Shown piece by piece: positions 6,627-12,795 of a stretch of 13,014 bases of DNA; position 1 is the stretch's first letter, and the number at the start of each line of letters is the position of its first letter. The position numbers and the translations under genes are program-made. The notes under the pieces are model-generated. The model saw only the letters and a program-made list of their open reading frames with translations. It made no database searches and was not told the origin of the DNA. The DNA is from an archaeon (lineage in GTDB: Archaea > Methanobacteriota > Methanobacteria > Methanobacteriales > Methanobacteriaceae): contig JAKSUE010000009.1 of NCBI GenBank assembly GCA_024409165.1, positions 1-13,014 of the forward strand, given 5' to 3'.

Positions 6627-7712
6627 TTATACTTGAGTATTTTCTCCGGTGGTTTTATCGGTGAATTTAATACTAAGTATCATGTTTTGGATATCTGTTG
6701 CTTTTAAGGAATTCATATCATCAGGATTACTTGTTTGTCCGTTATTTATGACAAAGCTGTAGTATACTCCTTCGTGGATGATAGAAATATATCTTGAATA
6801 TCCGCGATCAATACTGCTGGTTATAATGTCGGTTGCATTTTTTCCATCAATAGTTATGTTATTGATTTCTACAATACTACCACCTAAAGATTGTGCAGTT
6901 GCATTGATTCTGGATGTAATTATATCTAATGTGAGTTCGCTATTGGCAACTTTTGTATATCCAATTAAGACTTTATCTTGAGTTTTAAAAGCAATTTCTC
7001 CGTTAGTTCCACCATTAGAATCTTCGTATTTACTCCAGGTTTCAGGATAATAGAATCCTAAATCATCATCTGAGAAATATAAAGTTTCAGCATCACTATT
7101 TGTATTAGTCATACTCATGACACTAACTCCTACAATTGCAATTAAAATTATAACTACAACAGCTATAAGAGCTATAGTTTTTTTATTAAAGTTGAATCCA
7201 TTAAAATTTGGGAATTCTAATTCGTTATGATTGTCTTGTCTATTTCTAGTTTGTATAGTTTGTCTATTTTGTCTAGTTTTGTTTCTATTTTGAGGAACTG
7301 CTCTTCTTTGTTGAGTATTGTTTTGGAATTTTCTAGCAGGGTCTTTACTTCCTCTGGATTTCTCTTTAAAACCAACTACACCACCACTTGAGTAAGTAGA
7401 TTGGATTAATCTTTCTCTTTTATCTTCTTCACTTAAAGCAGGTTTTTTAGATGCTTTAAATGTTTCTATTTTGGTAATGGTCGGTTTTGATGGATGTTCA
7501 CGTTTATATTCTTTTCTTTTTTTAGATAAACTTTTTAATTCATCAACACCTTTTGAGAAATTAAATTCTGATTTCTTTTCAACTACTTCTTCTCCAGAAT
7601 TAGGAGGTTGTGAGTTAAAATCAGATTTTGGAGGGAGTTGAGCACCACAGTTACCACAAATTGTAGCACCATCATAACTCGGATTTCCACATTTTTGACA
7701 ATATTTTACCAA
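6627..7712 (-). CDS. Zinc-ribbon, single-helix membrane protein with PsbP-like outer domain
   Basis: A 361-residue three-part protein. An N-terminal zinc ribbon (residues 3-26) has Cys5, Cys8, Cys19 and Cys22. A long cytoplasmic linker (27-177) is charged and then Gln/Arg/Asn-rich (128-160). One membrane helix (178-200) leads to an outside domain (about 208-351) with the opening LYFSDDDLGFYYPETW, the hallmark of PsbP-like domains found in many Methanobrevibacter surface proteins. With the ribbon inside and the domain outside, the architecture suits a sensor or envelope-anchored adaptor. Its function is not known. The start codon is TTG: GGAG (7721-7724) lies eight bases before it, and no ATG would keep the zinc ribbon. 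A downstream start would lose the metal site. It is divergent from the gene at 7907. Confidence 0.85.
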   Translation of the reverse strand: MVKYCQKCGNPSYDGATICGNCGAQLPPKSDFNSQPPNSGEEVVEKKSEFNFSKGVDELKSLSKKRKEYKREHPSKPTITKIETFKASKKPALSEEDKRERLIQSTYSSGGVVGFKEKSRGSKDPARKFQNNTQQRRAVPQNRNKTRQNRQTIQTRNRQDNHNELEFPNFNGFNFNKKTIALIAVVVIILIAIVGVSVMSMTNTNSDAETLYFSDDDLGFYYPETWSKYEDSNGGTNGEIAFKTQDKVLIGYTKVANSELTLDIITSRINATAQSLGGSIVEINNITIDGKNATDIITSSIDRGYSRYISIIHEGVYYSFVINNGQTSNPDDMNSLKATDIQNMILSIKFTDKTTGENTQV

Positions 7713-7747
7713 ATTATTAACTCCTTTTAGTTGATATACATTAATGT

Positions 7748-7771
7748 TTATATATAATCTTATATTTAAAT
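7748..7771 (-). promoter_or_regulatory. Candidate promoter of the zinc-ribbon gene
   Basis: Two TATA-like boxes lie on the minus strand: TTATATATAA (7748-7757) and TTTAAATA (7764-7771). The nearer one would place the transcript start almost on the GGAG ribosome site; the further one gives a leader of about 30 bases and is easier to reconcile with it. Confidence 0.3.
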
Positions 7772-7876
7772 ACTATTAAAATAATTTGATTATATTAAAT
7801 CGCATTTAATTGAATTTATTTGTATTTAATCAGTATTGTAAATTAAATAATGTTAAAATTTAAATTTTGTTTAAAT

Positions 7877-7884
7877 TTTATAAA
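7877..7884 (+). promoter_or_regulatory. TATA box at leaderless spacing for the gene at 7907
   Basis: TTTATAAA lies at -30 to -23 relative to the ATG at 7907. Archaeal TATA boxes sit about this far before the transcription start, so the mRNA should begin at or within a few bases of the ATG. It also lies inside the longer open frame beginning at 7850, which argues against that start. Confidence 0.5.
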
Positions 7885-7906
7885 AATAAATTATTATGTG
7901 ATTATT

Positions 7907-8389
7907 ATGTGTGCTTATGAATCTATTAGTGTTACTAATATTAATTATGCTATTTATAAAGTTGGGGATTGGGAAAATGATTATAAAATAAATATTCTTG
8001 GAACTTCAAGGGAACTCCCTGTAACTAATGTAACTAAAGAACATATGTCTAAAAATATGGAACATATTAGAGCTTCTGAATTTGAAATTGGTTCTAATAC
8101 TGTTAATGGAATGGTTGCTTTAGCTATGCAATTAAATCCAGAAGTCGGTAAAATGAGTCTTGATGAAGCAGTTGAACTTGAGAAAAAAGAGTTTGAATTA
8201 ATTACCAAAGAGTTAAATAATATTGAATTAAAAGAAAATTCAGAATTTATTGATTTAAACTCTGAAGAATTTTTAATTTATAAATTAGAATATGATGGAC
8301 ATATGTTAGTTTCAAAACCAGCTAATGAATTTACTCAAAAATATCATATTGAAGAGATTAAAAGATTAAAAGAGTTAAGCGGTAATTAG
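7907..8389 (+). CDS. Unrecognised 160-residue soluble protein
   Basis: I do not recognise this protein. The frame is open from an ATG at 7850, but the ATG at 7907 is the better start. A TTTATAAA box lies 23-30 bp before it, TGTGAT precedes it weakly, and the 19 extra residues would be an A/T-encoded hydrophobic stretch. From 7907 the product has 160 residues. It has no signal peptide or membrane helix, is mixed acidic/basic, and is probably helical in its second half (MSLDEAVELEKKEFELITKE and the closing EEIKRLKEL). The central SNTVNGMVALAMQLNP segment (63-78) could be a buried helix. No metal or nucleotide motif is visible. Its stop overlaps the stop of the converging mntP gene by two bases (8387-8388). 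Confidence 0.75.
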   Translation: MCAYESISVTNINYAIYKVGDWENDYKINILGTSRELPVTNVTKEHMSKNMEHIRASEFEIGSNTVNGMVALAMQLNPEVGKMSLDEAVELEKKEFELITKELNNIELKENSEFIDLNSEEFLIYKLEYDGHMLVSKPANEFTQKYHIEEIKRLKELSGN

Positions 8390-8958
8390 AATAAAACTAA
8401 TATTCCTAAACCTTCTAAGAGGATTTTTATACCAAGTAATATGAGGATAATTCCTCCAATGATTTCCATTTTGGATCCAAAATAATCTCCTACTTTTTTT
8501 CCAATTAAAATTCCAGCTATTGTGAATAAGAATGCTACAACTCCAATTATGATGATTGGGATTAAAATTGGGGTTTTTAGGACTGCATAGGTTACTCCTA
8601 CTGCAAATGCATCAATACTTGTAGCTATTGCAAGTAATGTGAGTTCTTTGAATGAAAATTTATCTTCTTCGGTGTTTTCTTCATCTTCTGATAAACTTTC
8701 TCTTATCATATTTGCTCCAATTAATGCAAGTAATATGAATGCAATCCATGGAGCAATTGCACTAACAATAACTTCTAATTGTGTTCCTGCAAGCCATCCA
8801 ATAAGTGGCATAATTGCTTGGAATCCACCAAAGAATATTGCAAACCATAAAATTTGGCTTTTTTTAATATTTTTAAGTGAGAATCCTTTTGATAAGGAAA
8901 CACTAAATGCATCCATTGCAAGAGCAATAGCTATTAATAAAGTTGATATTAAATCCAT
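8386..8958 (-). CDS. mntP: MntP-like manganese efflux pump
   Basis: A 190-residue, six-helix inner-membrane protein of the MntP (formerly DUF204) family, which exports Mn2+ and protects cells from manganese excess. Helices lie near residues 3-22, 37-58, 67-85, 104-124, 131-153 and 165-188. The paired family motifs, one per three-helix half, are AMDAFSVS with Asp16 and SIDAFAVG with Asp116; these acidic residues are required for transport in studied members. An acidic loop (SEDEENTEEDK, 90-100) joins the halves. Length is normal. The ribosome site is weak (GAAGG upstream of the ATG), and no clear TATA box lies in the 71 bp before it. Co-transcription with nucS is therefore likely. I see no metal-responsive riboswitch upstream. 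The substrate is inferred from the family. Confidence 0.88.
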   Translation of the reverse strand: MDLISTLLIAIALAMDAFSVSLSKGFSLKNIKKSQILWFAIFFGGFQAIMPLIGWLAGTQLEVIVSAIAPWIAFILLALIGANMIRESLSEDEENTEEDKFSFKELTLLAIATSIDAFAVGVTYAVLKTPILIPIIIIGVVAFLFTIAGILIGKKVGDYFGSKMEIIGGIILILLGIKILLEGLGILVLF

Positions 8959-8999
8959 AATTTGCCTTCTATATTATTTTTCATTGGATTTTGATAATG

Positions 9000-9025
9000 A
9001 TTGGTTTATTGTTTATTGGTTTATT
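9000..9025. repeat. 11-bp direct repeat between nucS and mntP
   Basis: ATTGGTTTATT occurs at 9000-9010 and 9015-9025, a 15-bp period, just beyond the nucS stop and upstream of mntP. No role is evident. Confidence 0.75.
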
Positions 9026-9029
9026 TTGT

Positions 9030-9827
9030 TTATCCAAATGCATCTAAAGTGACTTTTTTATCTTTTTTAAGTTCTTTTGGAGGTTCTACAGCTACAAATT
9101 CAATACCTTCTTCTTCAAGAAGTTCTTTTGCATCTTCTCCTATTGATGGAGCAACAAGTAATCCACGGATTTTCTGTTTTTCAGTATCATTTTTGATTTC
9201 TGCATTAGTTTTATTTTCAAAATCAGTTAAATACCTTCTAATTTGTTTTACTGCATTAACTCCAGCTTTTCTACATTTTAACTCTAAAATCATTAGATTT
9301 CCATCGCTGTCTTTTCCAAGAATATCAATAAAACCATGTTCTGTACTGTATTCTCTTGCAGTTGGTTTGAAACCTTCTTCTATGATATGGGGGCGTTCCA
9401 TAATCATATCACCCATATCTTTTTCATATCCTGCAATTTCAAGCTCTTCATAGTCTTCTACACAGGAATAACTTGCAAAATGAGTTTTTCTAATTTCAAC
9501 TTCAAGTCTTTCTCTTGGAGTTTTTCTATGACTTTCTAAGAAAAGAGTTTCATTTTTAATTATTAATCTTGGTCTTGATTTAGGTGGTTGCCAGTTTACA
9601 GGATCTACTTTATTATCTTGATGAATTAAAAAGCATCCATCAGGTTTCATCATAATTATTCTTTCTCCAAAACCAAGTTCACTTAATGCACGACCTTCAT
9701 AACTAACTTTACAACATGCAAATATTGTAATCATGGCTTTTTTACGAAGACCTTCTTCAATAAGGTCGTAAGCTTCTTCATAATTAGGATTTTCTAATAT
9801 TTTATATTTTTGAGTATTAGTAATCAT
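9030..9827 (-). CDS. nucS: NucS/EndoMS mismatch-specific endonuclease
   Basis: A 265-residue endonuclease that in characterised archaea cuts both strands at mismatched DNA and works with the PCNA sliding clamp. It stands in for MutS/MutL repair in many archaea and actinobacteria. The N-terminal DNA-binding half has Tyr43 (SYEGRA) and Trp79 (VNWQPPKSRPRLI), matching family positions that contact the flipped bases. The RecB-like nuclease half shows EHGFIDILG (Asp168) and LELKCRKAG (Glu182, Lys184), the metal-binding core, and downstream QIRRYL. The C-terminal tail VTLDAFG resembles a clamp-binding (PIP) peptide but lacks the usual closing aromatic pair. The start has no Shine-Dalgarno, whereas a TATA box at -31 to -24 indicates a leaderless message. 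mntP follows 71 bp downstream on the same strand. Confidence 0.93.
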   Translation of the reverse strand: MITNTQKYKILENPNYEEAYDLIEEGLRKKAMITIFACCKVSYEGRALSELGFGERIIMMKPDGCFLIHQDNKVDPVNWQPPKSRPRLIIKNETLFLESHRKTPRERLEVEIRKTHFASYSCVEDYEELEIAGYEKDMGDMIMERPHIIEEGFKPTAREYSTEHGFIDILGKDSDGNLMILELKCRKAGVNAVKQIRRYLTDFENKTNAEIKNDTEKQKIRGLLVAPSIGEDAKELLEEEGIEFVAVEPPKELKKDKKVTLDAFG

Positions 9828-9850
9828 CTTATTAATATTTGATTTTAAGT

Positions 9851-9858
9851 TTTATAAA
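9851..9858 (-). promoter_or_regulatory. TATA box at leaderless spacing for nucS
   Basis: TTTATAAA occupies -31 to -24 relative to the nucS ATG, exactly where an archaeal TATA box stands relative to the transcription start. With no ribosome-binding sequence in between, the mRNA probably begins at the ATG itself. Confidence 0.55.
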
Positions 9859-9877
9859 TTTAATTAATTTATTAATC

Positions 9878-9901
9878 ATTATCAGTATTATTATCAGTAT
9901 T
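9878..9901. repeat. Perfect 12-bp tandem repeat upstream of the nucS promoter
   Basis: ATTATCAGTATT occurs at 9878-9889 and 9890-9901 with no spacer. It begins 19 bp upstream of the nucS TATA box, in the 99-bp gap after the small membrane-protein gene. It could be an activator or repressor site, or simple slippage. Confidence 0.85.
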
Positions 9902-9926
9902 ATTAATTATTAAAATAATAGATAAC

Positions 9927-10238
9927 TTAATAATAAAATCCACCTTCAGATTCTAAATAATTATCAATTTCATAATTATCTCCATAATCATAAGTATCAT
10001 AATACTCATCTTCACTTATATAAACTCTGTCTGAGTCTCTTTTGTATGGTTCATGATGTTTAGGAGTTTTTTCTGTATCTTCAGTGATTGTATAATGTAT
10101 ATCTGAATCGTATTCATCTGTTAAATTGATTTCATTTAAATTATCATCATAGTCTGAGTTGATTGTGGAAATCACTGTTACAATCAAACAACAAAAAATA
10201 GCAATTGCACAGATAATAATTATATATTTAGTTTTCAT
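9927..10238 (-). CDS. Small membrane-anchored protein with acidic, tyrosine-rich tail
   Basis: I do not recognise a family. The frame is open from an ATG at 10250, but that ATG overlaps the ribosome site itself (ATGGAGGTAAATATG). GGAGGT serves the ATG at 10238, giving a 103-residue protein. Lys2 and Lys4 precede one hydrophobic helix (5-26, with Cys10, Cys16, Cys17), so the rest should lie outside the membrane. That tail is rich in Asp, Glu and Tyr: 13 of 74 residues are tyrosine, dense at 73-94 (EDEYYDTYDYGDNYE), and it ends GGFYY. The sequence before Cys16 lacks the small residue expected in a lipobox, so lipoprotein processing is unlikely. The gene is divergent from the MetX-like gene and has a TATA box at 10275-10282. 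Confidence 0.65.
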   Translation of the reverse strand: MKTKYIIIICAIAIFCCLIVTVISTINSDYDDNLNEINLTDEYDSDIHYTITEDTEKTPKHHEPYKRDSDRVYISEDEYYDTYDYGDNYEIDNYLESEGGFYY

Positions 10239-10274
10239 ATTTACCTCCATTTGTAAGTATTTAGTTAAGTTTTA

Positions 10275-10282
10275 TTTATAAA
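10275..10282 (-). promoter_or_regulatory. TATA box for the small tyrosine-rich membrane protein
   Basis: TTTATAAA lies 37-44 bp before the re-called ATG (10238), predicting a leader of about a dozen bases holding GGAGGT (10243-10248). Transcription would start about at 10250, which also disfavours the ATG there. The box is palindromic, so it could also fire rightward. Confidence 0.4.
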
Positions 10283-10283
10283 T

Positions 10284-10378
10284 GTTTTTATTTTTTTAGT
10301 TTTTAGTTAGTTTTTATTTTTCAAGTGTTCTGGTAATTTTTTATTTTTTAGTTTTTATTTTTTCGTTTTTAATTATCT
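10284..10378 (+). other. T-tract-rich stretch in the leader of the MetX-like gene
   Basis: About 95 bases hold repeated runs of five to seven T on the plus strand, with the unit TTTTTAGTTTTTA recurring. Such runs are the main termination signal for archaeal RNA polymerase. They lie between the only strong TATA box in the gap (10275-10282) and the ATG at 10393. Either the true promoter is nearer the gene or rightward transcripts meet possible stops before the coding region. Confidence 0.45.
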
Positions 10379-10392
10379 ATGGAGGTTTATTT

Positions 10393-11430
10393 ATGGTAAG
10401 AAAAGAGAGTTTTAGTGAGGATGTTGATGAAGAAGAATATATTCCTCCTGAAGCAGAGTATTTTACTTTAAAGGATTTTAAATTTAATAATGGAGATGTG
10501 TTGGAAGAAGCTACTGTTGAATATATGACTTTAGGAACTCCAAAATATGATGAAGATGGGCTTATTTCTAATGCTTTGGTTTATTTCCATGGTTCTGGTA
10601 GTGATTATTCTTCTATTAGTCGTAAAGAGGAGATTGTTGGTTCTGGTATGATTTTTGATACTGATAAGTTTTTTATAATTTCTCCTACTGCTCTTGGTCA
10701 TCCAGGTTCTGCTTCACCTTCTGCTACTGGTTTAATGGGTGATTTTCCTGATTATGATGTTTATGATATGGTTAACTTTTTGTATAGATTTGTTCAAGAG
10801 AAATTTGGTTTAACTAAAGTTAAAGGTGTTTTCGGAACTTCTATGGGTGGTTTTGAGGTTTTAGCTTGGGCTTCTATGTATCCAGATTCTATTGATTTTG
10901 CAGTACCTATGGTAAGTAGTCATAAAGTTGGTGGCCATAATTTTGCATTATCTTATGTTATGAACACTATTTTAGAGTCTGATCCTGATTATAATGATGG
11001 ATTTTATGAAACTCCTATTTCTGAGTCTTTACGTAGGAGTATGAGACTTGCAAGTCATGCTATGTATACTTTTGGATTTTCAAGAGAATATTATAGATGG
11101 GGTGTTACTACAGAAGAACTTGTTGAAGGTATGGAAGAGTTTGCCCTTGAGAATCTTGAAGGTGACATTAATGATATGATTTATAGTAATAATTGTTTCT
11201 TAGATTATGATTTAACTGAGGATATGGCTAAGGTTACAGCTAAAGTATTAATTATAGCTATTAATCAAGACCAATATTTCCCACCTAATTTAGATGCAAT
11301 TCCTTTATCTAAATTGATTAAAAACAATAAATTAATTATTTATGATTCTGAATTTGGTCATTTAGGTACTGCTGAGCTTGAAAAAGTAGAAGATGAAGTT
11401 AGAGAGTTTTTAAGTGAATTTGAAGATTAA
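10393..11430 (+). CDS. Alpha/beta-hydrolase, homoserine acetyltransferase (MetX)-like
   Basis: A 345-residue alpha/beta-hydrolase whose best resemblance is to homoserine O-acetyltransferase. The likely triad is Ser150 (GTSMGG), Asp293 (INQDQYFPP) and His323 (FGHLG). Other MetX-like features are ALVYFHGSGSD (61-71) for the oxyanion region, LGHPGSASPS (101-110) recalling the family's GSTGPS segment, and DYDVYDMV. Deviations matter: MetX normally has GGSMGGMQ at the nucleophile and GHDAFL at the histidine, whereas here these are GTSMGGFE and GHLGTA. The acyl-transfer role is therefore unproven, and it may be an esterase or act on another acyl group. The acidic N-terminus (1-20) is an extension. 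GGAGG before the ATG fixes the start. No methionine-pathway gene is beside it. Confidence 0.82.
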   Translation: MVRKESFSEDVDEEEYIPPEAEYFTLKDFKFNNGDVLEEATVEYMTLGTPKYDEDGLISNALVYFHGSGSDYSSISRKEEIVGSGMIFDTDKFFIISPTALGHPGSASPSATGLMGDFPDYDVYDMVNFLYRFVQEKFGLTKVKGVFGTSMGGFEVLAWASMYPDSIDFAVPMVSSHKVGGHNFALSYVMNTILESDPDYNDGFYETPISESLRRSMRLASHAMYTFGFSREYYRWGVTTEELVEGMEEFALENLEGDINDMIYSNNCFLDYDLTEDMAKVTAKVLIIAINQDQYFPPNLDAIPLSKLIKNNKLIIYDSEFGHLGTAELEKVEDEVREFLSEFED

Positions 11431-11461
11431 ATAATCCTTATTTATTGTTATTTATGTTTTA

Positions 11462-11494
11462 AAATATTATTTAAATATTATTTGAAATATTATT
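11462..11494. repeat. Three AAATATTATT units before a small gene
   Basis: Copies start at 11462, 11473 and 11485 (periods 11 and 12), about one helical turn apart, 22-54 bp upstream of the ATG at 11516. They occupy the place where promoter elements are expected, but the sequence is low in complexity. Confidence 0.7.
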
Positions 11495-11515
11495 AAAAAT
11501 ATTTATGGTGATTAT

Positions 11516-11797
11516 ATGATAGTTAAAGTTGAAGATTATGGTGTTACAGATGATGATATGCATTATGTAACTTATAGGGCATCTGATTTAGATGCAGATT
11601 CATTAAATTATTTAAATGATAATTTAGAAGGAGATACTATTATTGAAAATGGAGATTTATTATTGAATATTTTCTATTCTAAGAAGTTTTTCCCATTTGG
11701 ATCTGATGATGCTAAATTTAATATTGATGATTTTATAAAAAGAGAAGAAATTGAAATGACTTATTTCTTATCAAGCTTTTTAGAAGATATGAAATAA
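11516..11797 (+). CDS. Small acidic protein of unknown function
   Basis: I do not recognise this 93-residue protein. It is strongly acidic, with many Asp and Glu (for example TDDDMH at 11-16 and DLDADSLNYLNDNLEGD at 24-40), and has no cysteine, signal peptide or membrane helix. It probably folds as a small alpha/beta domain, with strands near 1-8 and 47-54 and a helix at the end (IEMTYFLSSFLEDMK). GGTGAT lies three bases before the ATG, close but a perfect match to the archaeal ribosome site. It follows the MetX-like gene by 85 bp on the same strand, with repeats in between, and converges on nadA. Confidence 0.7.
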   Translation: MIVKVEDYGVTDDDMHYVTYRASDLDADSLNYLNDNLEGDTIIENGDLLLNIFYSKKFFPFGSDDAKFNIDDFIKREEIEMTYFLSSFLEDMK

Positions 11798-11833
11798 ATA
11801 TTTCAATATTTTATTTTTATTTTATTTTTATTT
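11790..11833 (+). terminator. Stem-loop on the stop codon, then T-rich tract, before nadA's end
   Basis: TGAAAT (11790-11795) and ATTTCA (11800-11805) form a 6-bp stem with loop AAAT; the TAA stop (11795-11797) spans the stem-loop junction. T-rich DNA follows to the end of the converging nadA gene. The arrangement copies that after the HEAT gene. Confidence 0.55.
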
Positions 11834-12751
11834 TTATTTAGATGCTTCGAGCATTCTTTCTACAGCAGATAATGATTTTTCTGCAATGTCTTTAGGAACT
11901 ATGATTTCTGGAGATTCGTTTTTAAGACAATCTCTTAATTTTTCAAGTGTGTGATATTTCATAGTTTCACAGACTGCTTCTTTTATTAATGGATAATAAG
12001 TTTTATCTGGGATTTCTGCTTTTAATCTATTAATCATATCAATTTCAGTTCCAATAACAAACTCATTTTTATTGCTGTTTCTGATGTATGATAACATTCC
12101 ACCTGTACTGAGTGCAGCATCAGCTAAGTCTTGTATTTTTTTATCTGCTTCTGGGTGGATTATGATTTCTGCATTTGGATATTTTTCTCTTGCTGCAGAT
12201 ACATCTTCTTCTGTGAACTTTTTGTGAACATAACAGTGACCGTCTCCTGGAATTGGGATGATTTCTTTATCTGTTTGTTCTCTTACAAAGTCTCCAAGGT
12301 TAGTATCTGGTCCAAAGAGGATTGTATCTTCTTTGATGCTATTTACTATTTTTAATGCATTTCCAGAGGTACAGAGGATATCTGCTTCTGCTTTTGCTTC
12401 TCCTAAACTGTTAACATATAAACATACAGCAGCATCAGGATACTTTTCTTTTGCTTCAATTACTTGTTCTCCACTGAGCATGTGTGCCATTGGACATTCT
12501 GCTGTTTCATCAGGAATTATGATTTTTTTATCTGGATTTAAGACTTTTGCAGTTTCTGCCATAAAGTCAACACCACAGAAGACAACAATATCTTTATCTT
12601 CAATTTCTTTAGCTTTAATACATAATTCTAATGAATCTCCAAGAAAATCAGCTACTTCTTGAATTTCTTTACTTTGATAATTATGAGCAAGAATAATTGC
12701 ATTTTTTTCTTCTTTTAAAGCAATTATTTCTTTTTGTAAATCTGATAACAT
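11834..12751 (-). CDS. nadA: Quinolinate synthase NadA
   Basis: A 305-residue NadA, the enzyme that condenses iminoaspartate with dihydroxyacetone phosphate to quinolinate in NAD synthesis. The length matches the archaeal/Thermotoga form. The three cysteines that hold the [4Fe-4S] cluster are Cys86 (ECPMAH), Cys173 (GHCYVH) and Cys261 (AVCETMKYHTLEKL), spaced as in characterised NadA proteins. Substrate-binding motifs are AHNYQ (22-26), LYVNSLGEAKAEAD (111-124), CTSGNAL (127-133) and HPEA (199-202). The usual YVNT-x-A-x-x-K is varied to YVNSLGEAK. GGAG lies eight bases before the ATG. An unrecognised gene ends 44 bp upstream on the same strand, so they may be co-transcribed. No nadC or aspartate dehydrogenase gene is in view. 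Confidence 0.95.
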   Translation of the reverse strand: MLSDLQKEIIALKEEKNAIILAHNYQSKEIQEVADFLGDSLELCIKAKEIEDKDIVVFCGVDFMAETAKVLNPDKKIIIPDETAECPMAHMLSGEQVIEAKEKYPDAAVCLYVNSLGEAKAEADILCTSGNALKIVNSIKEDTILFGPDTNLGDFVREQTDKEIIPIPGDGHCYVHKKFTEEDVSAAREKYPNAEIIIHPEADKKIQDLADAALSTGGMLSYIRNSNKNEFVIGTEIDMINRLKAEIPDKTYYPLIKEAVCETMKYHTLEKLRDCLKNESPEIIVPKDIAEKSLSAVERMLEASK

Positions 12752-12795
12752 TTTGTAACTCCTACATAGTTTTAATTTTTTTTAATTTTTTTATT

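Noticed and set aside
8959..9029. Manganese riboswitch upstream of mntP
   Set aside because: The gap is only 71 bp, A/T-rich and without paired helices; no yybP-ykoY-type structure can be drawn.
8639..9539. Plus-strand open frames opposite mntP and nucS
   Set aside because: Both opposing genes have intact catalytic or transport motifs; these frames have low-complexity products and no start signals.
4477..9901. ACTGATA shared by the regions upstream of the helicase and nucS as a common repair-gene regulator site
   Set aside because: A seven-base match in short A/T-rich gaps is expected by chance, and its position relative to the two starts differs.
10160..10238. Lipoprotein signal on the small tyrosine-rich protein
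   Set aside because: Cysteines lie in the helix, but the residues before them (AIF before Cys16) lack the small amino acid that a lipobox requires.
10393..11430. Naming the alpha/beta-hydrolase metX outright
   Set aside because: The nucleophile and histidine motifs differ from true MetX and no pathway neighbours support it.
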